The notes beneath the pieces were generated by a model, which saw only the letters and a list, made by a program, of their open reading frames with translations, did not search any database and was not told the origin of the DNA. This document shows, piece by piece, positions 1 to 12,977 of a DNA stretch of 64,000 bases. The stretch's first letter is position 1; each line of letters opens with the position of its first letter. A program made the position numbers and the translations under genes. Source of the DNA: Opisthorchis felineus (taxonomy: Eukaryota > Platyhelminthes > Trematoda > Opisthorchiida > Opisthorchiidae); NCBI GenBank assembly GCA_004794785.1, contig SJOL01004338.1:536432-600431 (forward strand), read 5' to 3'.

Positions 1-80
1 GAGTGGTCAGAGGTATGATTCCTAGCTACGTTTGCGATTGTGGCTCACAGCAGTGATGGGGTGCACGGCAGCCAGTCTGT

Positions 81-192
81 CAGACAGCCAGCCAGCCAGC
101 CAGCCAGCTAGTCAGTCAGTCAGTCAGTCAGTCAGTCAGTCAGTCAATCCATCAATCAATCAATCAATCAATCAAGCAATCAGCCAGGCAGG
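81..192. repeat. compound tetranucleotide microsatellite
   Basis: Three adjoining simple repeats follow each other: CAGC units, then about nine GTCA units, then AATC units. Neighbouring units differ by one base, which suggests that one array spread by slippage and single mutations. No coding role is visible. Confidence 0.95.
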
Positions 193-424
193 TTTCTAGC
201 TATACCCCGTGTACAGTGGTCCCAGCTGCTACCGTTCCATCCACCGACGATAAGATGAATAAGAGAAAAAGAGACGAGAACTGGAGTCAATGGCTCAATC
301 AGTTCACTGACGTCCAATTGTTCTGTTTATTTGGTATGTCAAGGAGTGCAATGGCTACGTACTGAAGGCAACAGCTTAGCTGCGGGATCGCTGTTGACTG
401 TGTGACATAACTATATCTGTCAGG

Positions 425-1410
425 GTCCTGGTCTTTGGCTTGTCTCGTTCTGGATCCCCATCCCGGGAGACGACAGTTACCAACCTGGCTGAGTTTTGAC
501 TAGTAAGGGCTTTCATGCTCCGTTATCAAGCTGTGGACTAACTTCGCATGGGTTGTCTCCACCCTTCATATGGCTGGGTGAAGAGGGCCCTGTGAGGCAA
601 CTGGTCCTCTGGCATATGGATTATGCAGCCTAAGCAGCGTAACCTACGGGGTGTGGCCAGCTGGTCTACCAAGGGGGAACTACCCTTACCGAAAACTGTC
701 CGACAAACCTCAGCATCATTGACCTGATATTTCCACTAGACCCACATGATTCTTTGGGGATGCTCATGGTCGAACAGAGAGCCTTCAAAAATTCTGTTCA
801 TGCAGCAGCTACATCTTTGACCCATAAGTTAGCGCAGATCGGACCGCGATATTGTACAGTCTACCCTTGACAACCAAACTAATACCACATTGATGCCACA
901 AACGTCAGAGGTTGAAAAACGCCGCACTGGCCTTCCCAAACCGGGAAATAATTTTGTTTTTTCCAGTCCACCCGGACTTTTGCAACAGCCTAGATAACCA
1001 GACTTACCTAGCCGATCGACTGATTCTTTTACAAGCATGGGGTTTGGGTGTGTTCCCACCCAATCTTGAAGTAGAACTTCATACTTTGCAGACGTGGAGC
1101 TCAAGTCGAAGCATGCAGCAGAATTATTTAGGTTAGTTAAAATAGTTCTTGTTTCTAAAGGGCCCGATCCAAGAAAAGTGATATCGTCAGCGTACTCACT
1201 GTTTTTGAGTGAACGCCCCGGGAGTATTTCGATCCCCCAGGTGTTTGAGACAGGTAAGAAAGACCTAAGCAGCATATCGAGTATGAAGTCAAAGAGAAGG
1301 GGCGACAGAAGACACCCTTGCCTGACTACACTAGATGTGGTCAACTCAGGAGATGTTGCTGCAGACATATACTCGCCCAAGGTGGGAGGCATATTAAACC
1401 TTCGTAAGTG
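425..1410 (-). pseudogene. 3' part of a broken non-LTR retrotransposon reverse transcriptase
   Basis: The longest open piece (1392 to 829, 187 codons) carries reverse transcriptase landmarks: QGCLLSPLLF at residues 25-34 and the catalytic YADD at residues 67-70. Further on come VLLQDW and YLGCCKSPGGL, a layout known from CR1/RTE-like elements of flatworms. Beyond position 829 the minus strand still reads as the C-terminal region in shifted frames, including LGCIIHMPEDQLPHRALF at about 640-580 and a MKALTSQNSARL-like stretch near 510. Several frameshifts and stops separate these pieces, and the endonuclease and N-terminal half are missing, so this is a dead 5'-truncated copy. The family assignment comes from remembered motif order, not from a search; the clade (CR1 or RTE) is uncertain. 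Confidence 0.85.
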
Positions 1411-2208
1411 ACACGAATATAGAGGTGATACCTTTCGTCGCTAGACACCACCACCGCTACCACAGTTTCTGATTACCAGAGCAGTCGATACCAGCTTTCA
1501 GATTGAGAAAATATCATTATGGGCCATCAGGAAAATGACACAGTTCCAGCACTTGTCACAGAATCAAAATATAATGAACGCGACCGCGAACCCGGGCGAA
1601 ACTTTCACCTGAAAGTGCGAGAATCTTGACACACGGAGACAAACGACACAGAGAGGAATGTATGGAAGCGTAGTACTCCGCAGCAGATCCAGGCAACCAA
1701 CAGATTGATCCGGATTCGATCTAAGCATTACCACGTACAAAGGATCGGCGTCCTAATCAAGTGCAGCCGCTACAAGGCTAACAAACTGAGCAACAGGAAT
1801 GCACATGGAGTCACAGCAGCAGAGATTACAACGCGGCAACGAGACAGGTCAAAGACAGTGCTTAGTCGATTACCGATTAGTGGACAAAGTCACAACACAG
1901 GGTAACAGGTCAACCAGTAGAATCGCCCGACCAAACAACGAACCACAATCAAGGGTCAACCTGGATAGCTGCCCATGTACTAACACAAGCGAATGACTAT
2001 TCAGTACACAACTACTGATTCGCTGCTCCGCTCCGCTCCGGCCCCTAGCAACGCAATGACTATATCAAATTAATCGGCAAGGAAACGCTCACAGTTGAAC
2101 GATTAAACTCAGTGAACACACCATCCATGTTACCTGCGCTAACAACATTCACCCTAGTTGCAGAAATTATGAGCTGACAAGAATCCTGTGATCAGCATAA
2201 TTTCAGCG
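1411..2208. other. no recognisable gene
   Basis: Only short open frames of up to 66 codons occur, and none resembles a known protein. The stretch near 1600-1990 is poor in T on the plus strand and may belong to the neighbouring retroelement, but I see no repeat partner elsewhere in the window. Confidence 0.4.
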
Positions 2209-2433
2209 AAATGCACGCATTAGCATACCAAATTGGTTTTCGCGGGAGACACAAATGAATCTTTCGTTTATGATGTTCTTCAACTGAGTGTGCTGCACCG
2301 GGCAGCCTCATGTCTCAGCTGGTACGATATTCGAGATATCGCAAAAGAGGTAACACATTACTCATGAGTGTATTTCTCTAATTTCGTGCAATTTGGGTTC
2401 AAGTAGAAAATAAGGTTGAGGGAAACTCGGTAG
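2209..2433 (+). repeat. foldback-repeat copy without ribozyme (L module plus M edge)
   Basis: The L module runs from the GCATTAGCATACCAAATTGG start through GCTGCACCGGGCAGCCTCATG and ends near CGATATTCGAGATATCGC at about 2340. Directly after it comes the left edge of M (TTCGTGCAATTTGGGTTCAA to GGAAACTCGG, about 2383-2431). At the place where other copies carry the hammerhead, the sequence becomes unrelated, so the ribozyme was lost or never copied. It is the leftmost member of the family. Confidence 0.75.
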
Positions 2434-5400
2434 CATGGTTTCAGCTATTCTTTTAGACAACGGGGCTGCATGTTCAAATTTCAAACTTAAAAATCTGTTT
2501 GTGCATAGTAGTGAGACTAATGTGATGGTACTGATAACTATTTTATGCACTCATTAAAAATTATGTATCGCATTTACTTATTTGCACATTGGATATGTTC
2601 TTTGTGTGATTGCATGGTAGACCCATTATATATTTTTAAGGACCATTTTAAATTCAACTCAAATGCTTTACTCCGGGAAACCTGGTATATGGTATGGTAT
2701 ATGGTTAAGAGTACAGAGGCGAAAGTGCTCTTTTGGCGATTAGGATTTTTCTGTTTGCTGAAAAATCCCGAAAACGTTCAGGTTCATCCAATGGGGATGC
2801 GTAGGCACCAGTAAATGGTAGAAGCGAAAGGCTTTCCCCAAGTATATTTCCCCCCCCCCACAAAGTGCTCTAGTAACATTTTTGGAACCAGTGTAACCGT
2901 CTTATAGGCCCCAGGCCACGGTGGAAATGAACTCAACAACAAAGACGATTAAGAACCGTTTTTTGACTCTGCCCATTTTATTCACATGAACCATGGTAAC
3001 ACTTATTCCAAGCATACTTTCGGGTGTACGCCTTTTTCAGTTTGTGTCTGTGAGCTCTGAGTATTTTATGGATGTGTACGGTATGCTGTTGTGTAGGCTT
3101 CATTAGGTGTCTATTCTCGTTGTGTATTTACAGCTCTGCCCTTCCCGCCTGTAGCCCCCCCAAGAAAATCCCACGCCACAGCTCTTCCGGCTTGCAGACG
3201 GGCGCACTGAAGAACTTGGATATTTTTCAGCTTAACTTAGTAGAATTAAAATTTTCACATGAATTCACTGATGAAAATTATCCACCATCCGATTGCTTAA
3301 ATAAAATTCACCAATGCAGATCAACGCTCAAAGTTATGAGTAGACAAGAGCTGTTTCGGTCGAGTCCTGGGCATTTAGGAAGGACACTGCTGCAGCACTA
3401 TAACTACTGGGAAATCTACCCGGTGTTTCTGCGCCTCAGCTTTCTAGATAAGGCTGGCTTAGAACAAAAAGTTGGTAGCTTCTGGAACTATTGCTTCCGC
3501 AATTTAATGACCATTTCACCCCATGGGATTTGCGTGACTGAAGGTTGCATGTCACATGGTTAGTGCCACGCTTTTGTTGGCGACCGAAAACGTGCGAAAT
3601 TAATCAGATTTTCATTGTCATCTCAGCTCAGATTCGAAGTTTCGATATGTGCGTGTGTGAATGAATGAGAGCATGTGTTTCAAGTGTTGTCAGTGTTCGA
3701 TGGTGTGAAAAGAATGTGCACCTCTCCGATGGACAATCATCGACACCACGCTGCGCCTGCTCGACAACCGAAGAGAATGAACAGATGGAAAACGATGATT
3801 TGACCACTAGTAGATTAGATACCTGTATCGACCGATGATTTGAGTAATGGGTGTTTAGGGTGATGCGCGAACTGAACAAGCTGCATCAAGCCAGCACATA
3901 AGGACGAGCAATTGATGGGGAAACAAAGTCGGGCATTCTTCATTTGACTCAAAACTGTTTGATTCGGATGCGTTTACACCTGGCAAAGTTCGCTGTTAAT
4001 CAGCGCTGTAAACCAAACATAGGGTATTTAGCCGTGTTAAGCATTTAAGTGAAACATCTATAACATAATCACTGGTGGCGCACAAAACCAGTGCATGAGA
4101 AGCGCATCCGGGCAGCATGATAACCTTCGGCCGATTATCATTCGCAATTATGCTTCGATTCAGCCTCCGACAAAAGCAGTTTGCCTTCATAGTCGACCTA
4201 AGCTCCAAGCTTCTTTGTCACAAAACCCAAAAGCTAAATCGAACAACAAAACATTTCAAAAAATTTTTTGAAGGTCAAGTAAGTTTAGAATTGTTTGACT
4301 GTAGAACTTCACGTTTGCACAAACAGCACTCGTTTGGAACATCTTCCTAAGAATTGTATGGTCCAAGAGTAACCTGGACAAATTACGGGTACCCAATTAT
4401 GGTGGTGCTTGGTGACGTTCATCAGTTTATTGATGAGTTAAAGCAGCGTCCGAGACAAAGCATCTGTTCGGTAAGCAAGAGGTGGCGGGTTAAATCTTCG
4501 TCCTCAATCCGGCAGACGTCTCGATGGGTAGCTTGGATACTTGCCCTCCGCATATAAAAAGCTGGAGAGGTAGAGATATTGCGGTTTTGACTGAGGCCCA
4601 TAGTCAAAATCACTACTACATAGAGGAATATGCGGCTTATTTAGCTAACTAAAGAATAAACAAATGGAAACCCTAACCAAATGCGAGTAACGACGCTGAC
4701 GTGCTAACACAACACATTCGGCATGGCAGAAGTGACAAGTACCAGGAAAGTAATCGCATTTTCGAAGAAATGCGGGTTTAAGAGGTCTTTAATATGGCGG
4801 ATACTGCAAAGAAATTTTGTAATGGATAAAAAAGTTTGCAAAAAGTTCCGAATTAGAGGCTTCCGAACATAACCGGGAAATAAACCAACGACTCTGAAGA
4901 ACCTTCCATCTCCTAATGTAATTAACTACAGAGGAAATATGAGCCTATGACAATGAACTTGTAACTTGTGTCTTACGTTTTTGGTGCAAGTGTTCGTGAT
5001 ATCTACAGTGTGGGTGCCGCAATCAGTCCTAGAGCTGAGAACCGTTTAATGGACTGGGCTGCAGTAAGTCATCATCTGCGTTGTTCAGGTGATTTAGATT
5101 GAAGTACGTGAACAATGTAAACGGTCCTGATCTGTCGCCCGAATATACTGTCGCTGATATCTAGTGGCTTGGGAGCAGGGAAAAACGACCGTGACAATTG
5201 CTCCGATTGTCAAAATACACCAATCATGTTGTCCGAATAGGTGCTATGGAATGCAGAGAACAACGAACTGATACTGGTCATACGCAGAACATCTTTTTCG
5301 GATCAGCGTTGCTTCGATAGCATCAACCAAAAACCCAACATTGACTCAGTTTCACTGTGTACTTATCTATTACTGGCGGAAAGATTTCAGTCAGGATCTT

Positions 5401-7320
5401 CATTCTTCTTGTACGAAGCAAATCGATTCTGATCATTCCACCATGTCGTCCTTCATGTCAGCTCAACTTCACCGAGGGGTCTACAGATCGCTTCAAACGT
5501 ACACAGGGAGTCCATTCAAACGGTTATTGTAGCACGAGGTTTCCGGTATGCGCACTGATGACAAGTGGAAGACAGTGGACTGAAAGTAGAAAACAGGGAA
5601 GGAAGCTTTGCCCGCCAGCTCTTGGGATGCCTAGCCAAGATTTGAAAAAAGAGGTGGTTGTTGGTAGAGATAAATAATGCTAACTGTAGAGTTTTCAATG
5701 ACCCAAGTTTTCGATCACCGTGGGTGCCGTCGTCAGGCTCGAATTCATCGGAGTCGTGAAAGACAGGGGAAACAACTCAAGCAGATGTCACACACAGCAC
5801 ACAACCTATTTGACTTCACTCGTACTGAATGCTATGCGGATGTTCTAGAATTACAAAATAAATCCCGGAATTCACTGTAGTCAGCATTTTTCACTGATGA
5901 CCGAAAACCTGTACCAACACTCAGTGACTATGATGTCGCACTCTGATTTCGTAAAAAAAACAATAGAGCACCTGCGATTGCAAAAGGGCCAGAGGGTGAA
6001 AGAGACTTTTACATCGAGAAAAGGCGGGTTCCCCTAACCCTCCAGGAGGTGTTGTAAGTCACCAAACCTCCACAGCTTTTTCTCAGTGATAGCCTTTTGA
6101 GTACTGGACTCAACACATTGCAACAGCGGTGTAACTACTGCGCTAGGAAAAACGCTGAAGAGACCGTTTGGAACTGAGTGAGATTTTGACATCCATTTAT
6201 CCTCAGCAATTGAAGCCCAAGCTGAAATATCATCATTTCAGAGTGGCAAGGCGCCCCGTCCTGACATTTACACCAAATAATCCGCAAATCGGTGAAACCC
6301 TTTGAAAACCTATCGTAAAGTGAGCAGGTCAAAGACAAACTGTTGTTAGAAAACCGTGCAACATATTAAAAATGTTGTTTTATCCGCCCAGTAATCGAAG
6401 TCTCCAAGATGCTTTTTGGCACTATCATGCATATCTTGGTAGGGTATAGGGAAAATAGGTTTTCTGTGAACCAAGCGGGTCTTGCACTGGGTGACAGCGT
6501 GTTAAGCACACGTTTGTTCTAAGCCAGGTGGCTGAACATTACCTTTTTTACCTGATAAAAACTAGGAGCATTTTCCTGAGTTGACGGCTGCATCTGTCCT
6601 CATCAAACATCATAAACCATGATAATATCTGCTGACTAAATTTGTCCTTTCCAAAGGAGGGGCACCCATATTTGAAATTTATCTGTCCTCACGGGTCCAC
6701 GGCAAATTTTCACATCAACTGACCAAATGAAGTTGCTGTCTCTCCAATCAATCCTCATCCACGCCATTATTGACTTGCTACTTGAAATTTCTTTACCTGT
6801 CTCTGACAACTCGCGGGTCAAAATGCTCCCGAAATGGATGAAGTTGCGTATTCGGATCACTGTTGACATTCAGACCGGCTACTGATCTAGATTGTCGAGC
6901 ATGTTATAAGCTCGACACCCAGAAACGCAAGGTACTACCGTTGAGTCGGGTTCAACTTTGACCCAAACTCCGTGCCCACTAGTCAGCTACTCGAGCGCAG
7001 TGCATAATGTGAAGTCATTTTACGAATCATAAGGGCCAGCGAAGCTTCTTGCACTATCGGCTACAGTGACGGATTATACACAGTGTACCAGCTGAATTTT
7101 TTTCCCCACGAAGAACGTGCCGAAAATGTCACTTGTTAACCGTCAGTATATCATGTGATAACAGAGGAGATTCAACTTCTGCAGTTTCCGGTAAAAGCAA
7201 CTAGTCCACGACATATGAGCTGGTCATATTTCGTATGTACTCCATGTCCTGGGGACCGTTTGCCTTGCAACGCTCTTTCCCCTCTATCATGCTTACGAGA
7301 GAAATAGCCAAATGTTTTCC
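2434..7320. other. gene-poor stretch, nothing recognised
   Basis: The longest open frame is 163 codons on the plus strand (3072-3563). It contains WEIYPVFLRLSFLDKAGL, but I do not recognise it, and an open frame of this length is expected by chance in a window this size. A run of ten C lies at about 2850, and a short GGTATATGGTAT duplication near 2690. I see no RNA gene. Confidence 0.4.
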
Positions 7321-7690
7321 CGATCTCTGCCTCACGTTGTGCATCGGTTTACATGCGGTTGCGGCAAAATATACATCGGCAGGACAAACAGGAACTCAGG
7401 CGGGTGCCTCTCTGAACATTTGCCTTGTTATTCGAGTCAGGTGACTAGTCGATCGACCGATATACCCGCAACCTGAGACCTGAAAATCTGCCTCATCGAC
7501 CGCCAAACACATTCTATCCACTGGATACAGAGTTGACTCAATCGTTCAGAATTTTACTCCGCAATCTCAACTGGGAAATATTAGCTTTCAATGAGGACAC
7601 GCTGATCAGTCAATACCGACCCAGCTTGTGTGCACAAAGGACTCTGACACAAGCTATCAGTTTGCCTCGGACCCACCATACGATTGGCTC
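7321..7690 (+). pseudogene. Penelope-like element, GIY-YIG endonuclease remnant
   Basis: In the frame beginning at 7342 the plus strand reads HRFTCGCGKIYIGRTNRNSG followed by CLSEHLP. This has the CxCG, YIGRT and EHLP pattern of the GIY-YIG nuclease of Penelope-like retroelements. A stop follows near 7475. From 7533 another frame reads LLRNLNWEILAF and then ISQYRPSLCAQRTLTQAISL, which fits the usual last part of the same protein, whose family form ends in an LxPxLCxQ...LSLP motif. So two matching pieces are separated by a frameshift and a stop. No reverse transcriptase part is visible upstream; only the C-terminal nuclease end survives. In life this nuclease nicks target DNA to prime reverse transcription. 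The call rests on motif memory. Confidence 0.75.
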
Positions 7691-10600
7691 CGCTCTACAG
7701 TATTATTTCTATTTATTCCTAATCACCACGTAAAATTGGTTTTTAGTATTGCAGCTGAATAGATAAAAGCGAAATATCAATATTCCGCGGTCTTTTCTCT
7801 CTTGCTGCATTATTCAAGATATTTTTCAGTCTATGGTAGGGGAAACGAAGAATGAATCTCACGACCAGTAAACACAATCCTTTCGATAATTGCTGCGTCG
7901 CCAAATGGTGACTTCAGTATTATGTGACACTGAGTAGTATAGGCCAAATGTGCAGCCAATGGTGCTCATGCATCGAACTCATTGCCTTCAACGCCTATCT
8001 GCTCAATCCCCACTTCATAAATTCGGGGTCAGTGAACTGAGTAACCCTATTATCGATAGGCCTAATGCCGGCAGGTTGGCTCAGCTTGGATCTGATCGAA
8101 TCGAATTGCTGAACTTCGTGCCCGACAATCCCCACTTTAACCGACACGTCCCACGTCATATTGATCCACAATCCACTCCTGCAACTTCTGGAGAACTAAA
8201 ATCACCTGATCATGAGCAGGTCGGTCAGAATCTCTTGGTGATCCAGCGAACTCTGTTGCTGTAATATGGTCAACATTTAAGCATAGTTATCGGAAACTTA
8301 GTCAATCAGTTCCTTTCCTGAATGAACTGTAATGAACTCGCGGTGTTTTGTGCGTGTAGCGAAAACAATGTGCAAACTTTTACTTAGAGTAAAGGAGCAC
8401 AAATCGGTTCCCAAACTCCATTTTTTCGGTCCACCTACCAACCCTTGGTAGCAAAATTTAGTAGTTGCTAACTCGTATCGCAGACTATACGGTTTACCAT
8501 CCATCGTTGAGCATGACGCTACTTTATTGTGAGATAACTCTGCGTCATATCTTTCAGATATGAACTAAATTCCACATATTCTTCCAAAAGCTTTCAAAGA
8601 TCAGCGGTATTACCTGAATCGAAAGTTCAAACAGTGATCATTCCCTTAGTCTAGTTGTTACGCAGCAGAGCTGGCGCGAGTGTGAACACGTCAAGTCAGT
8701 TTCTCTCATCTCACAAGGATTCGTATTTCTCTACCGAACAAGGTTGCATCCAGTCGGTGAGCAACGCCTATGAGGTAAACTAGCCGGAATAATCGTACGG
8801 AGGGGATGAAGAATGAGCACCCAATTCTAAGACATCAGCGGACAACAGGTGATCTGCCTGAGCGCTGATACCGGATGTCAGAGCTTGGCACAACAAGCAT
8901 TGACAGCGCTAGAAAGCCGTCTGAAGGAAATCCACCCGAAGTCCACAACGGCCAAAGATTCCTACCAGCGTTGGGTGTTACAGAACTTCTCATGACTGTT
9001 AGACGGATTGACCAGGAACCATGAAATCCTGTTACCTTGCGTTTGACGTGCAAACTCTAGAGGGTTATATTTGAAGAAATACCAATGAGAATATGTCATA
9101 AATTCTGGAGAATATTCAACTACGTTAACTTATTCCCTCAAATTAGCCGACTACCACAAAGCAAAGGGTGATCTTTATTTTGAATCGCCCACTTTTGACA
9201 GAATTATCCACATTCACTTCCGGTCTTGAAAACTACTTTTGGTGAAGAAGACCCAATTCAGGGGAAACTCCTCATTAGATGCAACCATCATGACAGTCCC
9301 AGTGAGCGTCTGTTCTGAAGGGAATTAGTTCGAGTTGTTACTTCTAAAACAAGTACAGAATGACTGGTTCCGGCTAGCATAAATAAGGGATGAATAGAAA
9401 ACTTTACATCCTTGTTACTTTCTTCCACGTAATCTAACCCACCTCCATAATGTCTTATTTAGGCTCATACGTCTATAGAAAGCTCCAGTAGTTGGAACTT
9501 CTGTGCACCAGGACATTTACGTGGATATCTTTTCAACGGTGCTATCGGAACTAGAGAGAATGACTTGGAGTGTTTTGAAGAAATCATGTCCTTAAACACG
9601 TCGTCACAGGTGGTCGAGGTGGTAACCTATTATTCGTAAATGCTGCAGCTGCTGAGAATGAATTACCGAAGGCATAGACCGTAGATGAATTCAGGTTAGG
9701 CGGAGGCCTTCCGGTGAAGACCAGATGTATATATGAGCGGTGCAGTCACACGCAATGATGGTGTCCAACTGTGCGCTTACACTCGAGGCGTGAACTTCCA
9801 TAGCATCACCTCGAGTTCAGCTGTCAATCCAACCCACCTGCCACCATAATTTGACTGACTTGATGAAAGGCTGTATGGACTCGCATGACGACGGACCCGC
9901 ACAAGCATAGGGGTCATTCTGTCAGGTAAACGACAGCTTAAGATGTTCAAGCTTATTGTGAAGTGCATCGTGTTTTTACCAAGTGAGCGTGTGTACGCAC
10001 GCATATACAAGAACAAGAAGTGGAGCAGGAGGCTGCTTATTTTTTTTCAACATTTGTTGAATTCTTATTGCGGGACGTACGTTTGCATAAGCATAGCGTA
10101 AACAGAATCATCTCCACACTATTTCCTTATCTAGCCCTTATTTGACCGACCAGGTTACACTTCAACTTCATGTCCAACGAGCAGATTAGTTACTCTCTCC
10201 TAGAGAATTTTCGCTCAAATGCTTTCTTCTCACCTTTGTCTGCAGTGCGGCCCTTGTGAACAACAGATGTATGAAAGTCCTACTGAAGTGGGCTAGTTTT
10301 TTTATATTCTTCATGTGTTTTCAATCACTCGTTGACAGGATTGTTTATCTTCACACCTCAACCCAAGAATATGTTTCCGTACTACACCTGAGTCAGTGGA
10401 ATGTATGATAAATTCTCCTCAGAGTGATTGTCTCCACCCCTAAATATCCAAGCTGTGGCTGGGTTAATTGAGCCGATCGATTTCCAGTTCTGTTTGCAGT
10501 AGACAAGGCAGGGTTAGACCGGATCCCTCAGTGGCCGAGAGCATATTCTGATCTCCCCCAGAAACGATAGATGGAGCAGTCATGGACGAAGAAAGTGATG

Positions 10601-12710
10601 CCCGTTGCATTTTAGTTTTACACGTTTTACATTTCAATTTGTGTTTTCGGTGCATTGAAGCTCAAGCAGCCTGTGTTTTGTTTGTACAAAATTGCATCGA
10701 TGATGCCCTCCGACTCCCAAGTTGTGGAGGTTCTAGGTACTGTAAAGCTGATCAACTCTGTACCAGGAGATGCATATGCACAAATGTAGTTGCCCATCCA
10801 GAAAAGCGAGTTTGGCTGCAACTCCAGATGAAGTTTATATAAGCCATACCAAAGCATTGTTAAAAGAAACACAGTAGCATAAACATGTTAATTCAGTTAA
10901 CAAAAGCCCCGAGCCAAAAATGGGTTAGGGACTATGGAAGAAATGCTAGTCCAGCAAAATAATCTGAGATTCCTATATTATGCACAGATACCTGAACAAA
11001 CACAAGCAATCAGGATAGAAGTCGACGTTAAAAACACTAACAATAACGAGCTTTCGTCCTGCAATCAAATTCAACCTTTGTCGGAAAGCCGAGAAGCACT
11101 GTTCAGTTGTTTCGTCCTTGCTGGTAATAAAGAGCTGCGCACGAACCTCTACAGCGAACCGAACTCGCCAACCCCCTACTAAAGACTGAAGCCTTCGACC
11201 ACTGATGGGCTGATGGGCAGTGAGATTAACTCGTACTTAGACAGGATAGCGTCAATCACTTCGCGTGAATCGCCTCACGCGGTTAAGTCCTGACTGTACA
11301 GTGATTCTCAGCTTTTACACGTAGACTGACTTGACTAAAAGGAGGAAATCTCGACAGAAGCTTCCAAACATCCTCACATTATCAACCGACTACTGATATT
11401 GCCTTCGCCATTCTTTGCACTATCCCTAGCCGTTCAAGTACAGGTTCCCGTCCTTCGAAGATGTACTGCATTCTCTTGAACTTTTCCAATGAACCACAAT
11501 TCCCTCGGTTCTCGATTTGCACTAGTTTGCAGGATTCAGTGGGCAGTAACTCCGCCGAAATAACGTGTGAGTAAGCTGTGACAGGTTGTGGGTATGCATA
11601 CAGTTCTCAAGCATGATATCTGTTATATCGCGAAAAACACACGTGTTCTGATAAGCTTATTGCAATTTCACCGGTGTTAGTAGACATTTGACTGAGATAT
11701 CGGAAACACTTCAAGCCCTGAGATTGAAGATCGACCTTTTATTTCGTTCAGCAAGATCTATTACCAGGTTAGTCTCCGTTTAATCTGCTGAACAGGTGTT
11801 GTGACTTGGGAAAATGTCGGGTAATATGGTATCCATAAGCAGACAAAAACTACCCGCATCACACTGTGAACCTCATCCTCAGGGTGGACAGTGTTTCTTC
11901 AGCGCTTACGTTCTGCATATCCACACAACCTCCAGTGCGAAAGCCAAAAAGATGCAGTTCCACATTAATACCGCTTCGTAGACCTCAGAACAAACCAAGG
12001 TCATGGTAAACTTGTTCAAAATCGGGCATTTGGGCTCATTACGATGATAGTATAAGTGTTTCTCAATAGGTTCTCAAATAAATGCTTCAGACAGATGTTC
12101 ACACTGTTTACCTACAGTGTGATGTACAAGAAGGACATGCGGCATTCACAGTCTCCGCCGAGATGGCTCTGTTAGAAATGCATCAGAGAGTGTAGCACCT
12201 GCTGACTTGGTGTATTGTTTTTTAAGACACTTTGTAAGTCTCTGCGCTTCAGAAGAGAAGTTCATAAAATCTAAGGATGGAGCAGTACCTAAGGGACTTT
12301 CACACATTTTGTGCTGCTTACGATTGTGTTGAGTAGCTAAATAACCCACAGTGCAAAACTGGTCAATCTACCTACCTATTCAAAGTGCAAATGACAGGTT
12401 ACAACCATGGGCTCCGTTCGGACTACAGGTGACACGAAGCAGGACTTCACGCAGTAACTAAAAGGGTGGGCTTGCTTGTTTCACTCAACATTCAACTATT
12501 TCCACAGTGACACAAAAAACTTAGATAAAGTTAAAAATATTGTAAAACTTGGGAAGAGGCGCATCCAAAAGTAAGTAAGCACTTCATCGATATATGCGAT
12601 TGGAAGCTAAGTACAAACTGGAATCGAACTTACGAGGCAATAAGTACGTGGGCTTAGGTCGTATTTTTCGGAAAATTCAAGAACGGCTGTATGGTGTGTT
12701 CACTCTCAGC
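7691..12710. other. gene-poor stretch, nothing recognised
   Basis: Open frames stay below about 105 codons and none looks familiar. A stretch at about 8938-9010 shares the phrase CTACCAGCGTTG with 13764-13790, which could be two scraps of one old repeat, but the match is too short to call. No RNA gene is visible. Confidence 0.4.
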
Positions 12711-12977
12711 GAAATACACTCATTTGCAAACAAATTTGGTTTTACGAGAGGCTCACCTGGAACCCAGCTGAATCTCTCGTTGGTGATGTTTCTAAGCAAC
12801 TGAATGTGCTGCACCGGGTCGCTAATTTCGTGCAATTTGGGTTCAAGTAGAACATAAGGTTGATGGAAACTCGGGGACTGCGCCTACCTGATGAGCCCCA
12901 AGAAGGGCGAGACCGGTCGTGTGCTGTCGAAGAATTTTCAGCAACCTTATGAGTAGTGTGTCACGTCTATACATGTG
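12711..12977 (+). repeat. foldback-repeat copy, L(+) then M(+)
   Basis: L begins at ACACTCATTTGCAAACAAAT and is cut off at GCTGCACCGGGTCGC (about 12823). It joins directly to the M edge TTCGTGCAATTTGGGTTCAA. M carries the hammerhead at 12882-12924 and ends with CAGCAACCTTATGAGTAGTG. From 12825 on, it is about 94% identical by eye to the copy at 30045-30182, including a shared core mutation, so the two belong to one subfamily. No right-hand L is present. Confidence 0.85.
12882..12924 (+). ncRNA. hammerhead ribozyme, type I, GAGA core variant
   Basis: Stem I left strand GCCTAC is at 12882-12887 and CTGATGA at 12888-12894. Stem II is GCCC (12895-12898) and GGGC (12905-12908) around loop CAAGAA. 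The second core segment reads GAGA (12909-12912) in place of GAAA. Stem III is the palindrome ACCGGU, and the predicted cut follows C12918 in GTC. The returning stem I strand GTGTGC has one mismatch (T for G). The A-to-G change in the GAAA segment hits a base normally invariant, so cleavage is probably weak or absent. Confidence 0.8.

Noticed and set aside
912..1411. Plus-strand open frames over the left-end retroelement
   Set aside because: They are antisense shadows of the reverse transcriptase fragment, which carries the real motifs on the minus strand.
3072..3563. 163-codon open frame as an exon
   Set aside because: I recognise no domain, and by my rough estimate a few frames of this length are expected by chance. 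Splice sites could not be judged.
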